In this document: piece by piece, positions 26,858-33,225 of the stretch
How the letters are laid out: each line of letters opens with the position of its first letter
Position numbering within the stretch: the first letter of the stretch is position 1
Source: Amycolatopsis bartoniae
GTDB taxonomy: Bacteria > Actinomycetota > Actinomycetes > Mycobacteriales > Pseudonocardiaceae
Length of the DNA: 64,000 bases
Direction of reading: 5' to 3'
Assembly (NCBI RefSeq): GCF_014191255.1
Contig: NZ_JACHWH010000001.1
Coordinates: 1,426,001 to 1,490,000, forward strand
The notes under the pieces: model-generated
The model's input: the letters and a program-made list of their open reading frames with translations, nothing else
Told to the model about the DNA's origin: nothing
Databases searched by the model: none
Made by a program: the position numbers and the translations under genes

Positions 26858-27910
26858 TCAGGCGAGGACGCGTGCCTCGCCGTCGAGGGCCTGCTGCAGC
26901 AGCGCGGCCCAGTACTGCGCCTGCTGCGCGGCCTGCGCGCGCTCGGCGTCCCAATCGGACTGCGAGGTCTGGGCAGGACCGGTGATCGCGGCCCAGTTCG
27001 GCCCGCTCGCCGTGCTCGCCGCGGCGTACACCGCGGCCCAGTTTCCGGCCTGGCTGCCGGCCAGTTGCTGTGCCTCGTCCCAGTACGAGCGGGCCGGTGC
27101 CGTGTGGTCACCGACGGCCTGCCAGGCGCGGACCGCCGCGGCCCGGGCTTGTTCGGCGGACTCACCGCTCGCGTCGCGCGCGGCCTGTTCGGCCGACGCC
27201 GCGTCAGCGAGCAGCTGGGTGAGCGCGGCGCGCCAGCGCATCTCGTTGTCCGCGCCCTGCTGGCGGAAACCTTCGAGGTCGAGCCGGGCGCCGAACGCCC
27301 AGCCGTTGGCGAAGAAGTCCACCACGTCGTTGTCGGTCGCCCCGGTGCGCACGGCGTAGGCCGCGCTCACCCGCACCTGCGCACCCGGGTCGCCGACCGC
27401 CAGTCCGCGCACGAACTCCCGGTCGGCCTCGGCGATCGCGGCCGCCTGCTCGCCCTGCTGGGCGCGCACGGCGCTGTCGCGCAGCTTCGCGGCTTCGAAA
27501 CCGCCGTTGGCGAACCGTTCGCGGTCGGCGTCGTCGCGGCTGTTCACCGCGAACTGCGCGGCCGCGTGCACCTCCGGCGAGAACTCGGCGGTGAAGGCCG
27601 CCAGCACCCGCTTGGCGAAGTCCGCGTTCCGCGTCTTCCGCTGTGCCGCGAGCTGCACCGCGTAGTCGTAACCCGAAGTCAGGAACTGGTCGATCGCGGC
27701 GTCCGGCGCGCTCGACAGCAACGCCTGCCACGCCGCGATCCGCACCGTCGACCGCGGATCGTACTGCGCCAGGTAGCGCACCCAGATCGCGTCGGCGGGA
27801 GTGGACTGGACCTGTGCGTTCTCCGCCAGTGCCGGCACCGCCGGCCCGACCGGACCGAGCACGGCGACGACCCCCAGACATGCCGCACCGAAAAGCGCGC
27901 GCTTGCGCAT
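26858..27910 (-). CDS. Secreted ALF-repeat protein, first gene of the toxin operon
   Basis: The 350-residue exported protein has a Sec signal (MRKRALFGAACLGVV..., cleavage near PALA-EN) and then ALF-type repeats such as AWQALLSSAPDAAIDQFLTSGYDYAV and AFTAEFSPEVHAAAQFAVNS over its first two thirds. The rest is helical and Ala/Gln/Trp-rich (YWDEAQQLAG, NWAAVYAAAS). It has no toxin or Hint domain. It is paralogous in repeat type to the two big proteins downstream and may be a carrier or wall-linked partner. It is 55 bp upstream of the toxin gene; a good promoter lies just before it. Confidence 0.8.
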   Translation of the reverse strand: MRKRALFGAACLGVVAVLGPVGPAVPALAENAQVQSTPADAIWVRYLAQYDPRSTVRIAAWQALLSSAPDAAIDQFLTSGYDYAVQLAAQRKTRNADFAKRVLAAFTAEFSPEVHAAAQFAVNSRDDADRERFANGGFEAAKLRDSAVRAQQGEQAAAIAEADREFVRGLAVGDPGAQVRVSAAYAVRTGATDNDVVDFFANGWAFGARLDLEGFRQQGADNEMRWRAALTQLLADAASAEQAARDASGESAEQARAAAVRAWQAVGDHTAPARSYWDEAQQLAGSQAGNWAAVYAAASTASGPNWAAITGPAQTSQSDWDAERAQAAQQAQYWAALLQQALDGEARVLA

Positions 27911-27954
27911 GAACCCCTACCCCCAGTACCGCGGGCGCATGCCGCGGTAAAGCG

Positions 27955-27983
27955 AACGTAAGGGATCTCCCAAGCTTTGACAA
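27955..27983 (-). promoter_or_regulatory. Sigma-70-type promoter of the ALF/toxin operon
   Basis: On the minus strand TTGTCA (27983-27978) and TACGTT (27960-27955) are separated by 17 bp, a good match to the actinobacterial HrdB/SigA consensus. The start would be near 27948, about 38 nt before the ATG of the first ALF gene. Confidence 0.7.
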
Positions 27984-28032
27984 GGTGCAGACGGCGCAAC
28001 CCTGACCTGTCAGCCCGTGGTCTCTCCTGGGC

Positions 28033-28851
28033 TCAGGTCAGGTGGTCGAAATCGCCCCGGGCCCAGGCTATGTGCCGGTCCGCGGAACGGCGCACGACCG
28101 CGCGGGCGTCGGCGTCTATGCGGGTTTCGAAGTTGCCGTACAGGCGGTCGAAGTCGTACTGCTCGACGTGCCGGGCCACGCGTTCCACCACGGCTGGAGA
28201 CAAGGGGATCCGGTTGGGGAAGCTACGCATGAAGCTCACCGAACGCCGGTCCGGGTTCGCGAACACCGTGTCACTGCTCAACAACACGCCCCGGCCGTCG
28301 GCGCCCGCCGCCCAGTGGGCGATCGTGCTGCCCGGGAAGTGGCCGCCCGGCTGGGAAAGCGTCACGCCCGGTAGCACCTCCTCGGTGCCCGACCAGAGGC
28401 GGATCACCGGATCCCGGCGGGCGATCCACTGCGCGTCCGGCTCGGCCACCAGCACCGGCACGCCGCCGAGGCGCCTGCTCCACTCGACCTGCACGCCGAA
28501 CATGTGCGGATGACTCGCCGCGATCGCGACCACTTCGCCGAGCTCGCGCACCGCGCGCACGGCCTCGTCGTCGACGTAACCGATCGCGTCCCACAGCAGG
28601 ATGCCCGCCGGCGTGCGGAGCAGCTTGCACTGCTGCCCGATGCCCGCCTTCGGCGTGCTCGTGAGCCCGAACAGGTCCGGCTCCAGCTCGACGATCTCGG
28701 TGCGATACCCCTCGGCGGCCATCTCGCCGAGCGTGGTCCAGTGCTGCCCGTCGGCGGGCACCCACTGGCGCTCGTCGGCGCAGATGGCGCACACGTCGAC
28801 CTTCTCCGCGTGTTCCACGGCGCACGTGCGGCAGATCCAGAACGTCATCAT
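28033..28851 (-). CDS. MBL-fold hydrolase with N-terminal Cys-rich metal-binding knuckles
   Basis: The 272-residue protein begins with a small zinc-ribbon-like part (WICRTCAVEH...VCAICADE, two CxxC pairs in the first 25 residues) and continues with a degenerate metallo-beta-lactamase fold. ASHPHMFG stands where HxHxDH is expected, and GGHFPGSTI and SSDTVFAN look like later metal positions. The metal site is therefore partly altered, and activity is uncertain. Either of two adjacent ATGs could be the start; GGGAGG precedes them. It is separated from the toxin operon by 122 bp and is probably its own transcript. Confidence 0.75.
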   Translation of the reverse strand: MMTFWICRTCAVEHAEKVDVCAICADERQWVPADGQHWTTLGEMAAEGYRTEIVELEPDLFGLTSTPKAGIGQQCKLLRTPAGILLWDAIGYVDDEAVRAVRELGEVVAIAASHPHMFGVQVEWSRRLGGVPVLVAEPDAQWIARRDPVIRLWSGTEEVLPGVTLSQPGGHFPGSTIAHWAAGADGRGVLLSSDTVFANPDRRSVSFMRSFPNRIPLSPAVVERVARHVEQYDFDRLYGNFETRIDADARAVVRRSADRHIAWARGDFDHLT

Positions 28852-28886
28852 CCCTCCCCGGTCGACGCCGACTCTACCCCGGACAG

Positions 28887-28923
28887 GGCGAGGCCCGCCC
28901 CGGAAAACGGGACGGGCCTCGCC
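28887..28923. terminator. Hairpin terminator after the LCP gene
   Basis: GGCGAGGCCCG (28887-28897) pairs with CGGGCCTCGCC (28913-28923), and after a one-base mismatch CCCG and CGGG extend the stem around GAAAA. It ends the leftward sigma factor-LCP transcript. Confidence 0.75.
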
Positions 28924-28960
28924 TGGTCGGTGACCGTTCGGCGAAATGTCCTAAGAGGAC

Positions 28961-29989
28961 TCAGTTCACGCACTGGTCCGGACTCGGCGTGGCCGCCGGC
29001 AGGTCGGCCACGTACGCGCGCACCTGAGCGGGGTCGAGCCCGATCACGGCGCCGGTGCCGGGGATCATCAACTCCCCGTCGGCGACCGGGATCGTGCCCG
29101 TCTTGACGGCGTGCACGCCGCTCAGCTGGGCCGCGAACGCGAGCAGGTCCCAGCCCGGGTCGGTGCGGACGTCGGCGCGCACGATGTCGAGCAGGGACGC
29201 GAGCCGCTGCGCGTCGGTGAGCAGGTTGCCCGACAGGGCCTTGTCCACGAGGCCACGGAGGAACACCTGCAGCCGCACGACGCGGTCGAGGTCGCCCTTC
29301 GGCAGTCCGTGCCGCTGCCGGAGGAAGGCGAGCGCGGACTGGCCCTCCACCACCTGTTGCCCGGCCGGGAACGAGGCCCCCGACATCGGGTCGTGCGCCG
29401 CCGCGCGCAGGCACACCGGCACCCCGCCGACCGCGGAGCTGAGCGAGCCGAAGCTCGCCATGGGGACAATGCCGTAGTGGTCGACGTGCGTTCCGGTCAA
29501 CTGCCCCACCGTGTCGGCGAGCGTGCGGGCACCGGCCTCGTCCGCCGCCGCCTCGTCGTGGCCCTGGTTCAGCGCCGCCTGCCTGCCCGCGGCGTAGGCG
29601 CTGTTGAGCTTGCCCTTGCCGACCCCAGGAATGTCCACATAGGAGTCTCGTGGAATGGAGGCGAACGAAGCCGTGCCGTCTCGCCCGAAGTGGCCCAGCA
29701 CGACGGAATCGGCGTACCCGATGTCGTCGAGCCCGACGAGCAGTACGTTCTCCTCGGCCGCGGGAGCGGCGCCGACGACGGGCTCGCCGCGGTGCAGCGC
29801 CCGTGGCACCAGGACCACGGCGACCGCCACGACGACGACCAGCGCGGCCACGGCGACCAGGACCGGCGTCCGGCGGGAGGGAGCGCTGCGGTGCTCCAGC
29901 TGCGCCAGCACCCGGGCCGGGTCGGGCCGCCGGTCGGCCTCCTCGGTCAGCGCGGCGCGGATCAGCAGTTCGGTGCGGTCGTGGGTCAT
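28961..29989 (-). CDS. LytR-CpsA-Psr (LCP) family protein
   Basis: LCP proteins attach glycopolymers to peptidoglycan. The 342-residue protein has a cytoplasmic N-terminus (about 40 residues, MTHDRTELLIRAALTEEADRR), one membrane helix (about residues 43-63) and an LCP domain outside: LLVGLDDIGYADSVVLGH, SIPRDSYVDIPG, KLNSAYAAGR, FLRQRHGLPKGDLDRVVRLQ; the Arg and Asp residues bind polyprenyl phosphate. Its start overlaps the stop of the SigE-family sigma gene by 4 bp. The soluble head resembles that of proteins paired with SigE-type sigma factors, so it might also restrain that sigma factor; this is inference. Confidence 0.87.
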   Translation of the reverse strand: MTHDRTELLIRAALTEEADRRPDPARVLAQLEHRSAPSRRTPVLVAVAALVVVVAVAVVLVPRALHRGEPVVGAAPAAEENVLLVGLDDIGYADSVVLGHFGRDGTASFASIPRDSYVDIPGVGKGKLNSAYAAGRQAALNQGHDEAAADEAGARTLADTVGQLTGTHVDHYGIVPMASFGSLSSAVGGVPVCLRAAAHDPMSGASFPAGQQVVEGQSALAFLRQRHGLPKGDLDRVVRLQVFLRGLVDKALSGNLLTDAQRLASLLDIVRADVRTDPGWDLLAFAAQLSGVHAVKTGTIPVADGELMIPGTGAVIGLDPAQVRAYVADLPAATPSPDQCVN

Positions 29990-30492
29990 GACAGTGCCTC
30001 CGTCACGGGCAGGCGGCCGCGCTCCGCGGCGCGCAGTGCGCTCAGGGCGCGGGAGAGGTGGCTACGGACGGTGCCGGCCGAGCAACCGAGGGCCTCGGCG
30101 ATCTCGGCGTCGGTGCAGTCCTCGTAGTAGCGGAGCACGACCGCGGCCCGCTGCTTGCGTGGCAGCGCCGCGATCCGCCCGCGCATCGCGTCCCGCTCGG
30201 CGTACTGCTCCGCGTGGTCGGCCGCCGGGGCGGTGAGGGCGTCAAGCGTGCTGTGCGTGGCACTGACGTTGCGGGCCGCGCGGCGGCGCCGCCAGGACAG
30301 GTACTCGTTGGTGACCATCCGGCGCACGTAGCTCTCGGGCGCGTCCAGCGCCGCGATCCGCGTCCAGCGGTGCTGCGCGCGGAGCAGGACCTCCTGCACG
30401 ACGTCCTGCGCCAGGTGCGGATCGCACGTCAGCGCGGTGGCGTAGCGCAACAGGCGGTCCAGGCGCCCGGCCACGAATTCCTCGAAGCGCAC
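29986..30492 (-). CDS. SigE-family (ECF) RNA polymerase sigma factor
   Basis: This 168-residue ECF sigma factor has region 2 (EEFVAGRLDRLLRYATALTCDPHLAQDVVQEVLL... YVRRMVTNEYLSWRRR) and region 4 (LPRKQRAAVVLRYYEDCTDAEIAEALGCSAGTVRSHLSRAL), the pattern of the actinobacterial SigE group. The start is a GTG at 30492. It overlaps the downstream LCP gene (ATGA). The regulon is unknown; these groups often control envelope or stress genes, and the LCP gene is the most likely target. Confidence 0.9.
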   Translation of the reverse strand: MRFEEFVAGRLDRLLRYATALTCDPHLAQDVVQEVLLRAQHRWTRIAALDAPESYVRRMVTNEYLSWRRRRAARNVSATHSTLDALTAPAADHAEQYAERDAMRGRIAALPRKQRAAVVLRYYEDCTDAEIAEALGCSAGTVRSHLSRALSALRAAERGRLPVTEALS

Positions 30493-30604
30493 CGAGGCTC
30501 CCTTCGTTTCAGGATCGATGCGCCCCTACAACGCGGTGAACCCCCGCGGTTGTTGAGTCGGTGGCGAAATTCGTCCCCGCCGAAAAGCTGCCGGGCATGC
30601 TGAA

Positions 30605-30635
30605 CGGCGGGGAAGGCCATGGACCTTCCCCGCCG
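30605..30635. terminator. Hairpin terminator after the STAS gene pair
   Basis: A perfect 12-bp stem (CGGCGGGGAAGG at 30605-30616 with 30624-30635) closes a 7-base loop downstream of the leftward STAS genes and before the sigma-factor gene. Confidence 0.75.
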
Positions 30636-30655
30636 CACGCCGGCCTCGTGGCTCG

Positions 30656-31030
30656 TCAGCCGCCGAGGGCTTCGTCCCGGGTCGCGAAGACCGGAATCTC
30701 CTGGTCGAGGCCGGTCAGCTGGAGCGGCCGTGCCGTGGCGCTGCTCGCCGCGACGACCTTCAGCTCCGTGTGGTCCCCGGCCTCCTGGTGCGCGGCGACC
30801 AGCGCGGTCAGGCCGGCGGAACCGAGGAAGTCCACCCCGCCGAGGTCGACGACCAGCGTGCCGGGGCGCTCGCGCACCACGGCCAGCACCTGCTTCTCGA
30901 ACTCCGGCGCGGTCACCATGTCGATGTCGCCGGACACCGCCAGCACCGTGCCCTCACCGTGTTTCTCCACGTTGACGCGCACGCTCTGCCCGTTGGGACC
31001 GGCCTGGGATGACGGATCGGCTGAACTCAC
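30656..31030 (-). CDS. STAS-domain anti-sigma factor antagonist
   Basis: The 124-residue protein is a single STAS domain of the SpoIIAA/RsbV/BldG type. It has AVSGDIDMVTAPEFEKQ and VDLGGVDFLGSAGLTALV, where the Ser after FLG is the expected phosphorylation site. Such proteins bind anti-sigma kinases and free a sigma factor; no kinase gene is nearby. The start is a GTG at 31030. A second STAS gene lies 36 bp upstream on the same strand, so the two are likely co-transcribed. Confidence 0.9.
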   Translation of the reverse strand: MSSADPSSQAGPNGQSVRVNVEKHGEGTVLAVSGDIDMVTAPEFEKQVLAVVRERPGTLVVDLGGVDFLGSAGLTALVAAHQEAGDHTELKVVAASSATARPLQLTGLDQEIPVFATRDEALGG

Positions 31031-31066
31031 GGCGTAAATATCTCACAGGTCGGCGCGGATCTCCGA

Positions 31067-31426
31067 TCAGCCGCGCAGTGCGTGCCCCAGATCCGGGCTG
31101 AGCGGCAGGTGCGGGGCGAGTCCGGCGACTTCGACCGCGCGGTCGACGCAGCGGGAACCGCCGACCAGGCGAAGCACGAAGTCGTCGGCCTCGGCGCGCT
31201 CACGGGCGTCCAGCAGCGCGGACAGGCCCGCGGTGCCGAGGAACGTCACCCGGGAGAGGTCGACCACGACCCGGCCGGGGGCCGCCGCCCAGACCTTCTC
31301 CAGCGCCGTGGCCAGGTCGGGGACGGACGACGCGTCGACCTCACCGCGGACGTCGACGACGACGACACCGGGTTCGGGTGTGTTGGTGGTGATGTGCAGC
31401 AGCGGGGGGATGGCGGTTGCCGACAC
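31067..31426 (-). CDS. STAS-domain protein
   Basis: This 119-residue single STAS domain has DVRGEVDASSVPDLATAL and VDLSRVTFLGTAGLSALLDA. The position of the phosphorylated Ser is Thr (FLGTAG), which can still accept phosphate in some antagonists. It is probably a partner or paralogue of the downstream STAS protein in the same switch. The GTG start has GGAGG about six bases upstream. Confidence 0.87.
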   Translation of the reverse strand: MSATAIPPLLHITTNTPEPGVVVVDVRGEVDASSVPDLATALEKVWAAAPGRVVVDLSRVTFLGTAGLSALLDARERAEADDFVLRLVGGSRCVDRAVEVAGLAPHLPLSPDLGHALRG

Positions 31427-31569
31427 GCGGCACCTCCGTAACGGTTGGCTTCGCCTGGTCGCCTGCCCTCGGGCGGTGCATTCCGGGCACGAACGGCGGC
31501 TGTGTGCTCAACCTGTACTGCCCCCTGTCTACACGGGGGAACGACCGTTGTCACCCGGCCCGGACGCGC

Positions 31570-31604
31570 GAAAGCCCGCCGGCGCGTAACGTCGGCGGGC
31601 TTTC
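31570..31604. terminator. Terminator of the whiB-like gene
   Basis: A perfect 12-bp stem (GAAAGCCCGCCG at 31570-31581 with 31593-31604) closes an 11-base loop just beyond the leftward WhiB stop, before the STAS genes. Confidence 0.8.
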
Positions 31605-31615
31605 GGCGACGGAGC

Positions 31616-31870
31616 TCAGGCGGCTTCGGCGCGCGTGCGGCGGAACAGCTTCCGCCGCTCGGCGTCGGTGGTGCCGCCGAAGATCCCGTGGTCCAGGCCG
31701 GTGTCCAGGGCGTACTGGAGACACTCGGCACGAACCGGACAGCGTGCGCACACGGCTTTCGCCTGTGCGACCTGCCGGGCACCCGGGCCCATGGCGGACA
31801 CGGGAAAGAACAGCTCGGGGTCCTCGTCCCGGCAGGCGGCACGCTCCTGCCAACTGCTCTGGTAGGTCAT
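31616..31870 (-). CDS. WhiB-family iron-sulfur transcription regulator
   Basis: The 84-residue protein has four Cys ligands for a [4Fe-4S] cluster (AACRDEDPELFFP, then AKAVCARCPVRAECLQYAL), the GIFGG turn where GVWGG is usual, and a basic DNA-binding tail (DAERRKLFRRTR). WhiB proteins act with the primary sigma factor in development, redox and antibiotic responses. AGGAGG lies nine bases before the ATG at 31870. A SigR/SigH-type promoter matches 88 bp upstream, which suggests induction by thiol stress. The exact WhiB subclass cannot be fixed from this alone. Confidence 0.93.
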   Translation of the reverse strand: MTYQSSWQERAACRDEDPELFFPVSAMGPGARQVAQAKAVCARCPVRAECLQYALDTGLDHGIFGGTTDAERRKLFRRTRAEAA

Positions 31871-31964
31871 TTCCTGCCGCCTCCTTTCGTGGCGTGTACG
31901 AGGCATGGCTCCGCCGCTCCTGCTGAGGGTGGAAATTGCACGAGACGCGCGAACCAGCCGCACA

Positions 31965-31994
31965 CTCAACACGCGCTGGTCGGATTTGATTCCC
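31965..31994 (-). promoter_or_regulatory. SigR/SigH-type promoter of the whiB-like gene
   Basis: On the minus strand GGGAAT (31994-31989) and GTTGAG (31970-31965) are 18 bp apart, matching the SigR/SigH (thiol-oxidative stress) consensus GGAAT-N18-GTT. The start would be near 31958, giving an 88-nt leader before WhiB. Confidence 0.65.
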
Positions 31995-32070
31995 GACCTT
32001 GAGTTGTGGTGTTCCGCACTAGGCGGTACCCACCGTGGTGGAGATCCAACCAAATCAAAATCTTCTGGTT

Positions 32071-32110
32071 GACAATCCTCACAGCCGACAATCCGACTGG
32101 CCTACAATCC
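32071..32110 (+). promoter_or_regulatory. Three 8-bp direct repeats, 16-bp period, upstream of the HxlR gene
   Basis: GACAATCC at 32071, GACAATCC at 32087 and TACAATCC at 32103 are spaced exactly 16 bp apart, 50-90 bp before the HxlR start. HxlR-family repressors bind direct or imperfect repeats at their own promoters. A TTGACA at 32069-32074 overlaps the first copy. Confidence 0.6.
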
Positions 32111-32159
32111 ACTCCTCCACGTGCTAAGTTGGATTTCAGAACGAGGAGGAGGTCGGGCC

Positions 32160-32597
32160 ATGGCGGCACGGAAGTGCTCGATCGCCAACGCACTGGCGGT
32201 GATCGGCGAGCGGTGGAGCCTGCTCGCGTTGCGCGAGGTGTCGCTGGGGCAGCGCCGGTTCGACCAGATCGCGGCCAACACCGGAGCCAGCCGGGACATC
32301 CTGGCGGCCCGGCTGCGCAAGCTCGTGGAGCACGGGGTGCTGCGCAAGGAGCAGTACGAGGAGCATCCGCCGCGCTACGAGTACGTGCTCACCGAGGCCG
32401 GGCGGGAGCTGCAGCCGATCCTGCACGGGCTGATGCAGTGGGGTGACCGCTACGTCACGGAGGGTCCCGCTCCGACGGTCTGGGAGCACGCCTGCGGCGC
32501 CGAACTGCACACGACGACGGTGTGCGCCCACTGCGGGCAGCCCGTCCAGCCCGGGGAGTCGAAGCTCGTCCGGCTCGGCGGCGTGCCGCAGGGCTGA
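32160..32597 (+). CDS. HxlR-family winged-helix regulator
   Basis: This 145-residue protein begins with ARKCSIANALAVIGERWSLLALREV, the HxlR signature with a sensing Cys, followed by a winged helix (FDQIAANTGASRDILAARLRKLVEHGVL, YEYVLTEAGREL). The C-terminal end VCAHCGQPV holds a CxxC that may bind metal. HxlR proteins often respond to aldehydes or quinones. GAGGAGGAGG lies about seven bases before the ATG. It converges on the acetoacetate-decarboxylase-like gene with a single base between the stops. Confidence 0.9.
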   Translation: MAARKCSIANALAVIGERWSLLALREVSLGQRRFDQIAANTGASRDILAARLRKLVEHGVLRKEQYEEHPPRYEYVLTEAGRELQPILHGLMQWGDRYVTEGPAPTVWEHACGAELHTTTVCAHCGQPVQPGESKLVRLGGVPQG

Positions 32598-32598
32598 G

Positions 32599-33225
32599 TC
32601 AGCGGCGGCGTGGGCCGAAGCGCAACTGGAAGTTCCGGGCCGCCACGGTGAGGAACGGCCGGTACGCGCTGAGCCACTTCAGGCCGCCGCCCGTGCGCCA
32701 CGTGCCCATCGCCAGGTGGATCGTGCCCCGGGCGCGGATGGGTGTGCGTGCGAGCGCGCCGCCCAGCTCCTGCAACACCGTCCCCCGTACCGGGAAGGGC
32801 AGCTTGAGCCCACGGGAAAGCCCGGCGACCCGGGCGTCCGCGAGCACCGTGCCGTCGCTCGCCGTGCCCGTGAACGACGGCTCGTGGCTCAGCGAGAACT
32901 CCGCCAGCTCCTTGGGAATCCCCCACAGCTCACGGCCACCCGCCCGCGAGGCGGGGCTGTCCACCCAGATGTCCGTGATCGTCAGCCCGACGCGGACGCC
33001 CTGGCGCACCACGACCGCCGCCAGCAGCTCGTGGTACGGCAGCAGGCCGCCGGGCAGGTAGTCCACGAACGCGGTGCCCACGACGGCCCTGCCGAACACG
33101 CTCACCGGCCGCACGCCCTCGGGCAGCGGCGGCAGCGCGGACACCGGCACGAGCCACGCCGACACGTACCCGTGCCCCCGCAGGTCCCAGGGCTCGGCTG
33201 GATAGTCCACTGTGGAATCCCTCAC
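32599..33225 (-). CDS. Acetoacetate decarboxylase family protein
   Basis: The 208-residue protein belongs to the acetoacetate decarboxylase-like fold: GVRPVSVFGRAVVGTAFVDYLPGG, ITDIWVDSPASRAGGRELWGIPKELAEF and the Lys in GIPKE that can form a Schiff base in true decarboxylases. It may act on a keto acid or keto ester made by the oxidases upstream. The GTG start overlaps the GMC oxidase stop (GTGA). It ends the three-gene operon with the flavin monooxygenase and GMC oxidase. Confidence 0.82.
   Translation of the reverse strand: MRDSTVDYPAEPWDLRGHGYVSAWLVPVSALPPLPEGVRPVSVFGRAVVGTAFVDYLPGGLLPYHELLAAVVVRQGVRVGLTITDIWVDSPASRAGGRELWGIPKELAEFSLSHEPSFTGTASDGTVLADARVAGLSRGLKLPFPVRGTVLQELGGALARTPIRARGTIHLAMGTWRTGGGLKWLSAYRPFLTVAARNFQLRFGPRRR

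Noticed and set aside
22918-26985. A 1355-codon open frame on the plus strand opposite the toxin gene
   Set aside because: It is a mirror of the Ala-rich coiled coil: GC-rich third codon positions on the minus strand remove stops on the plus strand. The product is Arg-rich low complexity with no domain, and the minus-strand gene has signal, Hint and toxin domains.
31427-31569. A SigB-type promoter for the STAS genes
   Set aside because: I scanned the minus strand and found GTT and GGG blocks but no GGGTAY with the right spacing.
32069-32108. TTGACA (32069) and TACAAT (32103) as one promoter
   Set aside because: They are 28 bp apart, too far for a sigma-70-type promoter; the repeats are better read as an operator array.
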